From Methyloprofundus sp. (lineage in GTDB: Bacteria; Pseudomonadota; Gammaproteobacteria; Methylococcales; Methylomonadaceae), in assembly GCA_014859465.1 (NCBI GenBank), contig JACUUF010000023.1:1-41402 (forward strand): a stretch of 41,402 nt of DNA, in the 5' to 3' direction. Below the pieces are notes generated by a model. The model worked only from the letters and a program-made list of their open reading frames with translations. It was not told where the DNA came from and did not search any database. The position numbers were made by a program, and so were the translations under genes. Within the stretch, counting starts at the first letter, position 1, and each line of letters begins with the position of its first letter. Shown here in pieces: positions 9,426 through 18,976 of the stretch.

Positions 9426-10415
9426 ATGAAAAAAATATTAGCAAAATGGCTGGATGAAATTTGGTATAACGATCATTTTATCGGGACTTGGTTTTCTGGT
9501 TTCGCATTCCTTTATATTGATATAGTCAAATTTAGGCGCAAGTTGTATCAAAAAGGCTATAAAAAAGTGACTAGACTACCTGTTCCCGTCATTATTGTCG
9601 GTAATATTACTGCCGGCGGTACAGGTAAAACTCCGCTAGTGATTTACTTGGTGGAAAAACTAAAAGCTGCAGGCTTTAAGCCAGGCGTGATTAGTCGCGG
9701 ATACGGTGGTCAAGCGGAAACATGGCCACAGATAGTGACAGCAAATAGTGAGGTAAGTTTAATAGGTGATGAGCCTTTATTGATTGCTCAGCAAGCGGCT
9801 TGCCCCGTGGTGGTTGGGCCAGAGAGAGTCGAGTCAGCTAAGTTATTATTAGATAACAATGATTGTGATGTTATTGTTTCCGATGATGGTCTGCAACATT
9901 ATGCTTTGCACCGTGATATTGAGATTTGTGTGATTGATGGCATGCGCCGTTTTGGCAATAATTTTTATCTACCTGCCGGGCCATTACGCGAGCCACAAGA
10001 ACGCTTGAAGGAAGTGGATTTTGTTGTTTGTAATGGCGGCGAGCCTGAGCAGGGTGAGATTTTAATGCGCCTAGAAGGGGGGGTTGCTATTAATATGCAA
10101 ACTAAAGCGCGTAAATCTTTAGCTGAATTTAAAGCTCAAGAAGCGATTCATGCACTGGCGGGAATTGGTCATCCTCAGCGTTTTTTTGATTTATTAGCAC
10201 AAGCCGGTATTGAGTGCGTCACGCATAGCTTTCCTGATCATTATGCTTATGTAGCAAAAGATATACAGTTTAAAGGCGCGCAAGCGATATTAATGACTGA
10301 AAAAGACGCGGTTAAGTGCGGCGCTTTTGCAACGGATAAGCATTGGTATGTGCCGGTACAAGCAAAATTGGAATCTGGATTCACTCATAAACTGATTACT
10401 TTATTGCGTAATTAG
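9426..10415 (+). CDS. lpxK: Tetraacyldisaccharide 4'-kinase
   Basis: About 329 aa. LpxK phosphorylates the 4' position of the lipid A disaccharide at the cytoplasmic face of the inner membrane, so the cell makes lipopolysaccharide. A Walker A (P-loop) sits near residues 60-70 (VGNITAGGTGKTP), after an N-terminal hydrophobic segment, and the later segments ISRGYGG, VIVSDDGLQHYAL and LPAGPLREP are typical of the family. ATG at 9426 is preferred; a GTG at 9417 overlapping the exbD stop would add three residues. Its 3' end overlaps the end of tusB on the opposite strand by 4 nt. Confidence 0.95.
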   Translation: MKKILAKWLDEIWYNDHFIGTWFSGFAFLYIDIVKFRRKLYQKGYKKVTRLPVPVIIVGNITAGGTGKTPLVIYLVEKLKAAGFKPGVISRGYGGQAETWPQIVTANSEVSLIGDEPLLIAQQAACPVVVGPERVESAKLLLDNNDCDVIVSDDGLQHYALHRDIEICVIDGMRRFGNNFYLPAGPLREPQERLKEVDFVVCNGGEPEQGEILMRLEGGVAINMQTKARKSLAEFKAQEAIHALAGIGHPQRFFDLLAQAGIECVTHSFPDHYAYVAKDIQFKGAQAILMTEKDAVKCGAFATDKHWYVPVQAKLESGFTHKLITLLRN

Positions 10416-10705
10416 TTATAAGACCGACAAGCAATATCATCTAGCAGAATATCTTGGTAATCATTTATATTGTCAAGAATAACTACGCCGCGTAATAGTT
10501 CATGATTAGAAATATTACGCAGCAATAAATCAGCTTGACTAACACAAAGATTCAGGTGGGCAAGTGTCTTTGTGGTAAGCGATTCTTTGCTGTTTTCCTG
10601 TTTTGCAGCATAAACCGCATTATCTTTTAGAATGACGGTATCACCTGAGTGAATATTTTCTAAAAAAGAGCGCTGCAGAGGGAAGTTATCGATGATATGT
10701 AACAT
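10412..10705 (-). CDS. tusB: TusB/DsrH family sulfur-relay protein
   Basis: 97 aa cytoplasmic protein. The opening MLHIIDNFPLQRSFLENI and the segment GDTVILKDNAVYAA are typical of DsrH/TusB, a subunit of the heterohexameric TusBCD complex that passes persulfide sulfur on for tRNA 2-thiouridine synthesis (E. coli) or in sulfur oxidation (DsrEFH). Cysteines lie at about 54 and 93. It stands alone: no tusC or tusD lies beside it, and it is convergent with lpxK. The assignment rests on the N-terminal pattern and length; the partners must be elsewhere or absent. Confidence 0.8.
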   Translation of the reverse strand: MLHIIDNFPLQRSFLENIHSGDTVILKDNAVYAAKQENSKESLTTKTLAHLNLCVSQADLLLRNISNHELLRGVVILDNINDYQDILLDDIACRSYN

Positions 10706-10897
10706 AGGATTGCCTAGGTCGTTTACTTATAAGAATATTTACATTAAGTAGTCTTTGTAAGGCTATAAAATATAAAGAATTTTATTTATAGTAATACACT
10801 TTAAAAGTGATGCCAAATAGTTTTTGAAAAATCTCATGTAATAGATGAGGTTTCCTGAGGTAATTAATTGAATTTATTTATATAAAAGAGATTTGAA

Positions 10898-11773
10898 GTG
10901 AATAGAGAGATTATTTTTGATAGGTTGCAACAGTATTGGTTATTGGCTCGATTTGATAAACCGATAGGTATTTTAATTTTATTATGGCCCGCTTTGTGGG
11001 CGCTTTGGTTAGCGAGTTCAGGGTCACCTGATTTATTGGTATTAAGCGTCATTTGTTTTGGCGTAGTGCTAATGCGAGCTGCTGGATGCGTGATCAATGA
11101 TTATGCAGACAGAGATTTTGATCCACATGTTGAGCGTACTAAGCTAAGGCCTATGGCGGCAGGCAAAGTGCAAGCTAAAGAGGCACTGATTATCTTTGTT
11201 GTTTTATGTCTGATGGCTTTTTCCCTGGTTTTGTTGCTTAATACTTACACCATTCTCTTGTCTTTTGGCGGTGCTTTTTTAGCGGCAAGCTATCCCTTTA
11301 TGAAGCGCTATACGCAGCTACCACAAGCTTATTTGGGGATTGCTTTTGGCTGGGCAGTCCCTATGTCTTTTGCTGCACAAAGTAATGAAATTCCTTTGGT
11401 AGCTTGGCTAATGTATTTAGCGACAGCACTTTGGGCGTTGGTCTACGATACTATGTATGCGATGGTGGATAAAGACGATGATTTGAAAATCGGTATAAAA
11501 TCAACAGCTATTTTATTTGGTGATAAAGAGCGTGAAATTATGGCGATTTTGCAAATCATCATTATATTGTTAATGGTTCAGGTAGGGCGTTTACAAGATT
11601 TGTCATGGATTTATTATGTGGCTTTAGCCGGGGCTAGTTTATTCTTTGTTTATCAGCAAAAACTAATTTTTTATCGCAATAAAAAAGATTGTTTTACAGC
11701 ATTTTTAAACAGCAACTGGTTTGGCCTGACTATTTTTATCGGTCTGGTATTGGAATTTGCTCTGAAGCTTTAG
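10898..11773 (+). CDS. ubiA: 4-hydroxybenzoate polyprenyltransferase
   Basis: 291 aa integral inner-membrane enzyme. UbiA attaches the polyprenyl tail to 4-hydroxybenzoate in ubiquinone synthesis. Both Asp-rich, Mg-diphosphate-binding motifs are visible: [16 protein letters not shown] (about residues 67-82) and [20 protein letters not shown] (about 186-205). Around eight hydrophobic helices surround them. The start is GTG at 10898 ([13 protein letters not shown]); the ribosome site is weak. No ubiC is adjacent, so the gene appears monocistronic. Confidence 0.96.
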   Translation: MNREIIFDRLQQYWLLARFDKPIGILILLWPALWALWLASSGSPDLLVLSVICFGVVLMRAAGCVINDYADRDFDPHVERTKLRPMAAGKVQAKEALIIFVVLCLMAFSLVLLLNTYTILLSFGGAFLAASYPFMKRYTQLPQAYLGIAFGWAVPMSFAAQSNEIPLVAWLMYLATALWALVYDTMYAMVDKDDDLKIGIKSTAILFGDKEREIMAILQIIIILLMVQVGRLQDLSWIYYVALAGASLFFVYQQKLIFYRNKKDCFTAFLNSNWFGLTIFIGLVLEFALKL

Positions 11774-11808
11774 CTGTTCACCGCAATTTTAAAATAGCAA
11801 TAATTTTA

Positions 11809-12396
11809 TTAATGAGCATGCGGTATTTGACAGCCATCAGGATAAATAACTAAAGAATCGGTATCAGGTATCAGATTAATTGTTAGTCGCGTTTTAGCTT
11901 CAAATGCTTGAATATCATTAGCCACTAGATCAGTAAATAATAAAGTCAAGGATGTTACTTGTTGTTCTTGGTTATGATTTTTGTTCTGACTATTTTTTGC
12001 TAGTTTAAAATCTAAACGGTTTACCGCTTGTTGCCAGGCAAGCATGGCAAAATCTTGAATACTTAACTCAAAATCTGCAAAAATTTCGGCTCCTTGAGTT
12101 TGTTTAATGCGTTCAATATCATCTAAATTCGCGTAAAGCTTAAATAAGCCGAAAGCGCCTTGTTGCTTGTTTTTACAGGCTCCTCCTTCCATGATTCTAA
12201 CCAGTTGTAAGGCTTTGCCCATTTTCCATGCTGATAAATTATTTGTGCCAAGTAGCTCTTGTTTTATCAAAGGATCAATCGCTACTTTTGCAGCGATAGG
12301 TTCATTATAGGGAGTAATCGGCTGAGTTATTGGGGCTGTGCAAGCGGAGAGTAAAGGCAATAAAATGCCGATAATGAGTTGTGCTTTATGCAGCAT
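11809..12396 (-). CDS. Putative lipoprotein of unknown function
   Basis: 195 aa from the start I prefer. MLHKAQLIIGILLPLLSAC is a textbook lipoprotein signal peptide with an LLSAC lipobox, so the ATG at 12396 is taken and the 35 extra upstream residues of the open frame are rejected. The mature part is mostly polar and probably helical, with segments such as ELSIQDFAMLAWQQAVNRLDFKLA. I recognise no family. It is likely membrane-anchored, facing the periplasm. It is convergent with ubiA (35-nt gap) and its 5' region is the long gap before sbcC. Confidence 0.7.
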   Translation of the reverse strand: MLHKAQLIIGILLPLLSACTAPITQPITPYNEPIAAKVAIDPLIKQELLGTNNLSAWKMGKALQLVRIMEGGACKNKQQGAFGLFKLYANLDDIERIKQTQGAEIFADFELSIQDFAMLAWQQAVNRLDFKLAKNSQNKNHNQEQQVTSLTLLFTDLVANDIQAFEAKTRLTINLIPDTDSLVIYPDGCQIPHAH

Positions 12397-12873
12397 AAGC
12401 TTATTTTCAATATATCCTGTGTTAATAATGAGCTCACAATAACTCACTGTGTTTTTATTTTTACTTTGTTTGTTTTGTAATCGCGTATTTGTGCGATACA
12501 AATAGCCTTATAGTTTAATCGTAAACAGCTAATGCGCGAAAATCTTTTGGCAATATATACAAAAAACTTAAATAAAGAGCAAGAGAGCACAGACCTTTAG
12601 CCAGTTGATTATCAAAGTAGACTATCAAGGTTTGGTTTGATGGTAGGTGTTGATGGATATTGTGTGCAAAATAGTTTGTTTATTCAGACATTACGGAATA
12701 TTAGTTGATGAAAAAGCAGGCATCTGCTTGCCGATAATAACGGGAATTATGGCTTTTTCATTTATAATATTGAGATGTGTCATAGAGGCGCAAGAAAGTA
12801 AAATATTATGCTGTGCCAAGGGGTGCACCTAATGCACTGCTTAATTGTTTTTTTGCATATAAATCAATAAGAT
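12397..12873. other. Gap without a convincing gene
   Basis: This AT-rich stretch of about 480 nt holds the promoter regions of the lipoprotein (minus) and sbcC (plus). I see short hairpins, for example AAGCAG/CTGCTT at 12713-12728 and GTGCA/TGCAC near 12824-12838 followed by a T run at 12847-12853, which may be a weak terminator. A 61-codon open frame at 12647-12832 does not look like a real protein. Confidence 0.4.
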
Positions 12874-15800
12874 ATGAGAATACTGAACGTTTATTTTAAA
12901 AATATTAACTCGCTTGAAGGTGAAAATCGGATTGATTTTGATAAAGCGCCAATTGTTGATGCGGGCGTGTTTGCTATTACCGGGCCTAATGGTTCAGGGA
13001 AATCCAGTATTTTAGATGCGATTACTTTAGCTTTGTATGGGCAAACGTTCCGTTTTCCTAAGCCATCTGAAAACGTGATGACAAATAATACAGCCGGCTG
13101 CTTTGCGCAGGTCGAGTTTGTTATTGATGGCGAGAAATATCGTTCAAGTTGGCAGCTAAAGCGGGCTAATGCTCAAGCTGATGGTGAGTTAATGGCGGTG
13201 GAAATGCGTTTAACTCGAGTTAGTGGTGAGGAGCAGATATTAGCCAGTGAAGCGCATAAAGTGTTGGCTCGGAATACTGAATTGACAGGTATGGATTTTC
13301 GTCGTTTCACGCGGTCTATTATGCTGGCACAAGGTGATTTTGCGGCTTTTTTAAAGGCTTTAGATGTTGAGCGCTTGGATATTTTAGAACGCATTATTAA
13401 TAAAGATATTTATGCCGATTATAAGCAGGACGCTCAGGCAGCAACAGAACAAGCACAAAGAAAATTAGTTGAATTACAAGCGCGTTTAGCTGATATTGCG
13501 CTGATGAATGATGAGCAGTTGCAAGTAGCTGAATTGGATTTAGCCGATCAAAAACTGTCATTTGCTGAATTAAAACAAGAAAAAACCAGCTTATTGCAAT
13601 TACAGGCGAGCTTGCAAAATTTACAGGCGCTTGAGCAACGTATTGCTCAGTTAGAAAAAACGCAAGCTAATGAGCAGCAGCAGATGGCTTCGGCTAGGGC
13701 TGATTTGGCAACCATTGCTAATTCGCAGGATGTTTTGGCATTTGCGGGTGCGTTACATGAGGTGGCTGAAAAGAAAGCGGCTATTAAGCAATTAGAGAAG
13801 CAAAGTGCCGAAAAACAAGCGACGCTACAGCAAGTGCAAGAGCAGTTGGCACAAGCCGATGTCGATGTAAATTATTTGGCCGGTTTGCCTCGTCAAGATG
13901 CGCAGCTTCAACAACAAGCGTTGGAGACATTGCAAAATCAAGTAACGCACACAGCAACAGAAAAACATTCTGAAGCAGCACTCAAAAGTATTTTAGAGGC
14001 ACAACTGCCAGAAAAGCAGCAAGCTTTAGCGGAGGTTGATGCATGGTTAGCTGAGCACGAAAAAGATCATTTTCTTGTGGAAAATATGCCTGAATTGGGG
14101 CGCTTAAGAACTTTACGTCAGCGCAGCCAAGATATGCAAAAGGCGATGAAAAGCTTTGAGAAAAGCCATAAAAATGCTTCAGCGGCCTCGACTAAGAATC
14201 AAGCAAGCATGCGCGGGCTGGAAAAAGAAATTGATCATGCTAAAAAGGCCTTAGAGGTCTTAAATGAAGAATTGAAATTGATTGCCAGTGGTCATAGCCT
14301 TGATGAAATGTTGGCGTTACGGATCGAACAAAAACAACGCGTAGCAGACTTTATTGAGTTATTAAATTTAGCCAAGGTGTATAAGCGTTTCGTTAATCAA
14401 GGTTTTTCTAAACGCTTTGCGGATTTAGATAAGAGGCAATTGGATGATCAGTTGCGGACTAAAAATGCTCAAATTGAATCGGCATACATTATTCATAGAA
14501 TTCTGGAAAAAGCGGTTTATCGAGAGGATTTAACGTTACGTCTTGCCGCTGATAGAGTGAAGCTAGAGGATAATGTTCCTTGTCCTTTGTGTGGCTCTGA
14601 AGATCACCCTTACACCAGAAAAATGCCTATTGTCAATGATTCTAAAAGTGCATTGGCCGAGCAAGCTAGATTGCTGCGTTCATTGCAAGCCGAAGAGAAA
14701 AAAATCAATCAACAATTGACTGCTTATAATAAAGTGGTGGATGGTAATACTGAGCATGCCGAGCGAATTAATAGAATTCGCGCAGAATGGTTGACTTTGT
14801 GTACGCGTCTTAATGCCGTGAGCAATGAGTTAGAAATCGATAGTTTTCGAGTGATGCGTCTGCGTATAAAAGCGGAAAAGAAAGAATTAAAAGAAATTAG
14901 TGTGTTAATAAAGCGCTTTCAGTCGAAACAGAAAGATATTGTTAAAATGGAAGTTTTTGCAATTAAAAAGCAAGTTGTACTTGATAAGCTAAAAACCAAG
15001 CAACAGGTACTGGATGAGAGTGGCCAAGGGCGTCCGCATGAGATGGTGGTGCTGGAAACTGAGTTGACTGAAAATATGCAAGAGGAAAGCGCGCTGACCA
15101 AGTTGATTAGCACGCAATTACAGGAAGTCGGTGAAAAATTACCCAGCATGGGTAAAGAAAATGCTTTGTATGATGTGCTCAGTAAACGTAGACAGGATTA
15201 TCAAGGCTACAGTCTGCGCCAGAATTCTATGACTGCGGAAATAAGGCAGATTATTGATAAAGTCAGCGTGTGCCAGCAAAATATTCAGGAGCACGATAAA
15301 AAATTACAGGCGTTGGATGCGCAAATTAATGAGTTACAATTGTCGCAGTTATATTTTTCTGTGCAAGACCTGCAGGCGGAGTTAGCGAAATTAAAGGCGG
15401 CTAATAGTTTGCTGCTCAGGGAGCTAAATGTGCACAGTGATGCGTTAGCATTGCAGTTGCAGAGTTCTCCTTATGAGTCTTTGGAGCAAGTGCAAGTGTT
15501 GCTTGATTTATTTGAGCGTCAGGGTGAAATTCAAGCTTTATTTGATCGTTTGCAGCAAAACTTAGTTAAATATCCGATTGAGCTTGAGGCGCTTGATAAG
15601 CAGCGCAGTGCAGAGCGGGTGCATATTCCTGCCACAGAGACGTTGGAAGGCACTGTTATACAATTAAGGGATAAGACGGTAAAAATGGAAATCGTTGCTC
15701 AAGAAATTGCGACTTTGGAAAGGCAGCTAGCTGAACAGCAGCAATTAAAGCAAAATAATGCGCAATTATTGAAAACTATTGAGCAGCAGGAAATAGCATT

Positions 15801-16347
15801 AAAACAAAGGCAAGAAGATTTAGAGGTGATGAATGCTGAACCAGAAAATATTTTCAGGCGACGTGTACAGGCAGGTGTCGCAGATAAATTACTGGTTTCT
15901 GCCAATAGTTTTCTGGATAAAATTGGTGGGCGATATCAAGTATCCAGTATGAACAGTGATGCCGGATTAGCATTAGAAATTGTTGATACTAAGCAGCAAA
16001 ACACTAAACGTGCGGTGAGTTCTTTGTCCGGTGGTGAGGCGTTTGTAGTCAGCTTGGCCATGGCTTTGGGCTTATCTGAAATTGCCAATAATGGGCGGGC
16101 GATTGATTCTTTATTTATTGATGAAGGATTTGGTAATTTAGATGCGAAAACCCTTTATACCGTGGTTACGACATTAAAAAGCTTAAAAGCACATGGTAAA
16201 ACGGTGGGCATTATTTCTCATATTGATGGCATAAAACAGCAAATTCCAATACAGGCAGAATTGATTAGGCAAGAGAGCGGCGTATATAAGGTAGTAGTCC
16301 ACGGTGCAGTGGTTGAAGCCGTCGAGTTGGCTGGAGATGTGGCTTAA
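12874..16347 (+). CDS. sbcC: SbcC/Rad50-type exonuclease ATPase subunit
   Basis: 1157 aa SMC-like ATPase. With the SbcD nuclease it cleaves hairpins and processes DNA ends. Visible are an N-terminal Walker A (GPNGSGKSS, about 37-45), the Q-loop region MLAQGDFAAFLKA (about 150-162), two long coiled-coil arms, a central CPLC zinc hook (C570 and C573, with a following GSEDHP), the ABC signature SSLSGGEAF near 1049 and Walker B LFIDEGFGNLD near 1080-1090 (D1083, E1084). All functional motifs are intact. Oddly, sbcD, which normally lies directly upstream, is absent: the 480 nt before it hold no nuclease gene. Confidence 0.93.
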   Translation: MRILNVYFKNINSLEGENRIDFDKAPIVDAGVFAITGPNGSGKSSILDAITLALYGQTFRFPKPSENVMTNNTAGCFAQVEFVIDGEKYRSSWQLKRANAQADGELMAVEMRLTRVSGEEQILASEAHKVLARNTELTGMDFRRFTRSIMLAQGDFAAFLKALDVERLDILERIINKDIYADYKQDAQAATEQAQRKLVELQARLADIALMNDEQLQVAELDLADQKLSFAELKQEKTSLLQLQASLQNLQALEQRIAQLEKTQANEQQQMASARADLATIANSQDVLAFAGALHEVAEKKAAIKQLEKQSAEKQATLQQVQEQLAQADVDVNYLAGLPRQDAQLQQQALETLQNQVTHTATEKHSEAALKSILEAQLPEKQQALAEVDAWLAEHEKDHFLVENMPELGRLRTLRQRSQDMQKAMKSFEKSHKNASAASTKNQASMRGLEKEIDHAKKALEVLNEELKLIASGHSLDEMLALRIEQKQRVADFIELLNLAKVYKRFVNQGFSKRFADLDKRQLDDQLRTKNAQIESAYIIHRILEKAVYREDLTLRLAADRVKLEDNVPCPLCGSEDHPYTRKMPIVNDSKSALAEQARLLRSLQAEEKKINQQLTAYNKVVDGNTEHAERINRIRAEWLTLCTRLNAVSNELEIDSFRVMRLRIKAEKKELKEISVLIKRFQSKQKDIVKMEVFAIKKQVVLDKLKTKQQVLDESGQGRPHEMVVLETELTENMQEESALTKLISTQLQEVGEKLPSMGKENALYDVLSKRRQDYQGYSLRQNSMTAEIRQIIDKVSVCQQNIQEHDKKLQALDAQINELQLSQLYFSVQDLQAELAKLKAANSLLLRELNVHSDALALQLQSSPYESLEQVQVLLDLFERQGEIQALFDRLQQNLVKYPIELEALDKQRSAERVHIPATETLEGTVIQLRDKTVKMEIVAQEIATLERQLAEQQQLKQNNAQLLKTIEQQEIALKQRQEDLEVMNAEPENIFRRRVQAGVADKLLVSANSFLDKIGGRYQVSSMNSDAGLALEIVDTKQQNTKRAVSSLSGGEAFVVSLAMALGLSEIANNGRAIDSLFIDEGFGNLDAKTLYTVVTTLKSLKAHGKTVGIISHIDGIKQQIPIQAELIRQESGVYKVVVHGAVVEAVELAGDVA

Positions 16348-16366
16348 GGTATAGAGAGGTTATTTG

Positions 16367-16400
16367 AAACCCGCCCTTGTATCGATAAAAGGGCGGGTTT
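16367..16400. terminator. Bidirectional rho-independent terminator
   Basis: AAACCCGCCCTT (16367-16378) pairs perfectly with AAGGGCGGGTTT (16389-16400) around a 10-nt loop. It lies between the convergent sbcC and TIGR04073 genes and can serve both strands. Confidence 0.85.
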
Positions 16401-16424
16401 AGCTGATTGCGAGCTTTTCAACGA

Positions 16425-16802
16425 TTAAAAGTCAGTAGCGAAAAGGTCGCCATAAGCAGTGTTAACTTCTAAGTAGTTATCCCACGGATGGATGGGCTGA
16501 GCGATAGGTTTAGTTGGCAAAGGAAAAGTAACGAGGTCTAGCGTTCCGATACTTAAGCGCCCTAGTGTATTCAGTACTCCAAGTCCTATGCCACCGGTTA
16601 GGCCATAAATTACATTCGTATCATTGGTCACTATGATCATATTTTTAGGGATTTCTAAAAAGCTAAGAGAAAAGTTTGTCAGGCCTCTTAGTGCTTTGTC
16701 GCCTATTTTTTTGCCATAGGATTCTTCTGCTATGCTTAAAGAAGAAAAGGATAAGAACGTACTGGCTAATAAAGCTAATAGTATTGTTTTATTGAATTTC
16801 AT
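16425..16802 (-). CDS. Exosortase system-associated protein, TIGR04073 family
   Basis: 125 aa with a Sec signal peptide (hydrophobic 7-24, cleavage near SIAEES). The mature part, with KIGDKALRGLTNFSLSFLEIPKNM, then two Gly-rich hydrophobic stretches (YGLTGGIGLGVLNTLGRLSIGTLDLVTFPLP) and the closing PWDNYLEVNTAYG, matches the TIGR04073 family. That family is found in genomes carrying an exosortase/PEP-CTERM system; its own function is unknown. No exosortase or PEP-CTERM protein is seen in this window. The gene stands alone, divergent from the kinase gene. Confidence 0.8.
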   Translation of the reverse strand: MKFNKTILLALLASTFLSFSSLSIAEESYGKKIGDKALRGLTNFSLSFLEIPKNMIIVTNDTNVIYGLTGGIGLGVLNTLGRLSIGTLDLVTFPLPTKPIAQPIHPWDNYLEVNTAYGDLFATDF

Positions 16803-16968
16803 CAGATGACCTTAAGTATGTTTTTTGTTATAAGATTTAGTATAGCAGAACTTTTTAAGAACCAGAGTTGAGAATAACAATTAAGCGCTGTGATTTTTCA
16901 GTATGTGATTTGCTTCTTGGTGAAAGTTGGGTATAGCTTGGCATTCTCCTGGTATTTTTAATGTTATA

Positions 16969-16991
16969 TTAACTTATTTTTATTAAGTTAA
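16969..16991. promoter_or_regulatory. Inverted repeat in a divergent promoter region
   Basis: TTAACTT (16969-16975) and AAGTTAA (16985-16991) form a 7-bp dyad in the 246-nt region between the divergent TIGR04073 and kinase genes. It could be an operator or part of a promoter. No specific regulator is implied. Confidence 0.3.
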
Positions 16992-17048
16992 TTTATCAAT
17001 TCTTGTTAAGATTATAAGAAGAACTAGGCTTTAATCAATAGGGTTTTT

Positions 17049-17948
17049 ATGTCTGAATATTACGATCCAAAAACCTACCCAACGCAGTGGAATTATTTGC
17101 AAACGGGGACTATTGTTGATGATTATATGATTGAGCGTGAATTGGCTCACGGTGGATTTAGTTCAGTGTACTTGGCAAGGCAGCGTTCTGACCAAGTTCA
17201 AGTCGCTATTAAAGAATATTTGCCGCGTAAATTAGCCCACCGCACTTGGAATAATGAAATTGTTGCTAATGATGAAGAATCCAAAAGATTATTTGCTCAT
17301 GGTAGAGCGCTATTTATAGAAGAAGCTAAAGTACTGGCAACGCTTAAACATCCTAATATCGTTGAGGTAATTAATTTCTTTCAGGCTAATTCGACTGTTT
17401 ATTTAGTGATGACTTACGATTATGGAGTAACCTTAGATAAGTTATTAAAAAACAAAGAGATTAAAATCACTGAGCAATGGTTAATGGCTGTGTTTGGCTC
17501 TTTATTGACAGGTTTGAAGTTAATTCATGAGCATAATATTTTACACTTAGATATAAAACCCGCTAATTTGTTGATTCGTCCCGATAATGACACTTTGTTA
17601 TTGGATTTTGGCGCAATACAGTCTTACCCCCTAGATAAGAGCAAGCATAAAGCGCATATCTTAACCAAAGGTTTTTCACCTATTGAGCAGTATTCAGCTA
17701 CTGGGATTTTAGGGCCTTATTCAGATATTTATGCAGTCGGCGTTTGCATGCGCGCTTGTTTGGATTTGAGTGTCCCACCGCAAGCGCCTGATCGAATTGG
17801 TAATAATGACTTCCCACTGGCGCAAAAAGCGCATGCTAGGAAGTTAAGTAAGCATTTTTTGGAAATCATTGATTGGGCTATGGAAATAATGCCCGCAAAT
17901 CGTCCTCAAACCGTGCAAGAACTACAAGATGCATTGGCAAGTGTGTAG
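17049..17948 (+). CDS. Hanks-type serine/threonine protein kinase
   Basis: 299 aa, almost nothing but a kinase domain. Key residues are present: Gly loop ELAHGGFSSVYLA (about 31-43), the ATP lysine in VAIKEYLP (K55), the alpha-C glutamate in EEAKVL, the catalytic loop HLDIKPANLL (166-175, Asp168 and Asn173) and DFG at 186-188. The catalytic loop reads HLD rather than HRD, so it is a non-RD kinase. The activation segment GFSPIEQYSATGILGPYSDIYAVG (about 208-231) is typical of the bacterial family seen beside PP2C phosphatases and FHA proteins, but none of these is adjacent. No TM helix or sensor domain, so it is cytoplasmic. Substrate unknown. Confidence 0.92.
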   Translation: MSEYYDPKTYPTQWNYLQTGTIVDDYMIERELAHGGFSSVYLARQRSDQVQVAIKEYLPRKLAHRTWNNEIVANDEESKRLFAHGRALFIEEAKVLATLKHPNIVEVINFFQANSTVYLVMTYDYGVTLDKLLKNKEIKITEQWLMAVFGSLLTGLKLIHEHNILHLDIKPANLLIRPDNDTLLLDFGAIQSYPLDKSKHKAHILTKGFSPIEQYSATGILGPYSDIYAVGVCMRACLDLSVPPQAPDRIGNNDFPLAQKAHARKLSKHFLEIIDWAMEIMPANRPQTVQELQDALASV

Positions 17949-18040
17949 TATTTATCGCTAAATGTTGTATATACTTTGCTATACGACTGCGCTCAGTGTT
18001 TATAAATGATAATATAGAGTTTTTGCTTAATAACAATTGA

Positions 18041-18970
18041 ATGCAACTAATTCGCGGAATTAATCACTTACAGTCCTTTGCTCAAGGCTGTGTGCTGACT
18101 ATTGGGAACTTCGATGGCGTACATATAGGCCATCGTATTGTTATTAATAAATTAGCTGAAAAAGGGCGATTGTTAGGCTTGCCTGTTGTAGTCATGGTTT
18201 TTGAACCACAACCATTAGAATTTTTTCTTAAAGATAATGCACCCTCACGATTAACTCGCCTAAGAGAAAAAATAATACATTTTGAGCATTTGCCTGTTGA
18301 TAATTTGTTGATTGTTAATTTTAATCAGCGACTTGCCAATATGGATCCTGATTATTTTATTGAGCAAGTATTGGTTGAACGTTTAAATGTAAAATATTTA
18401 GTTGTCGGCGATGACTTTCATTTTGGTAAAGGGCGACGTGGCAATTTTTCTTTATTACAAGAAGCGGGCAAACAGTACGGATTTAATGTGACCGATACGG
18501 TTTCTTATTTAATAAAAGGAAGTCGGGTCAGTAGTACTTTAATTCGCGATGCTTTAAATGAAGGGGATTTGGTGGCTGCACAGTCTATGTTAGGGCGCGA
18601 CTATTCTGTTTGTGGCAGAGTGGTGCATGGCGAAAAATTAGGTAGGAAAATTGGTTTTCCGACGGCTAATATACAAATGTTACGTAAAAATACACCGATA
18701 GCAGGTGTGTTTGCTGTGACCATGACAGGCATTGCTAATCGGCCCGTCAATGGTGTGGCAAATGTAGGCACAAGGCCAACGGTTGATGGCGGATCAAAGG
18801 TGTTATTGGAAACACATTTGTTTAATTTTGACCAAGATATTTATGGAAAGTATGTAGAAGTGCATTTTAAACACAAAATAAGAAGTGAAATGCGTTTCCA
18901 ATCAGTGGAAGATTTAAAACGGCAGATTCAATTGGATACTGCTCAAGCGAAGACTTTATTGCAGATTTAA
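18041..18970 (+). CDS. ribF: Bifunctional riboflavin kinase / FMN adenylyltransferase
   Basis: 309 aa. RibF makes FMN from riboflavin and then FAD. The N-terminal adenylyltransferase half carries TIGNFDGVHIGHR (about 20-32) and the later RVSSTLIRDAL. The C-terminal riboflavin kinase half has GRVVHGEKLGRKIGFPTANI (about 190-210) and VANVGTRPTVDGG (about 235-247). It is followed after 6 nt by ileS and then lspA, the classic ribF-ileS-lspA order. No FMN riboswitch-like leader is visible upstream. Confidence 0.96.
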   Translation: MQLIRGINHLQSFAQGCVLTIGNFDGVHIGHRIVINKLAEKGRLLGLPVVVMVFEPQPLEFFLKDNAPSRLTRLREKIIHFEHLPVDNLLIVNFNQRLANMDPDYFIEQVLVERLNVKYLVVGDDFHFGKGRRGNFSLLQEAGKQYGFNVTDTVSYLIKGSRVSSTLIRDALNEGDLVAAQSMLGRDYSVCGRVVHGEKLGRKIGFPTANIQMLRKNTPIAGVFAVTMTGIANRPVNGVANVGTRPTVDGGSKVLLETHLFNFDQDIYGKYVEVHFKHKIRSEMRFQSVEDLKRQIQLDTAQAKTLLQI

Positions 18971-18976
18971 TACAAC

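Noticed and set aside
12396-12501. N-terminal extension of the lipoprotein at 11809-12396
   Set aside because: It would bury the lipobox signal peptide 35 residues into the protein.
12732-12739. GCCGATAA, a perfect sigma-28 -10 match upstream of sbcC
   Set aside because: The -35 position reads AAAA rather than TAAA with the right shape, and sbcC is not a flagellar gene; likely chance.
12647-12832. 61-codon open frame before sbcC
   Set aside because: No good ribosome site, odd Cys/Ile-rich composition and no recognisable family; likely chance in an AT-rich gap.
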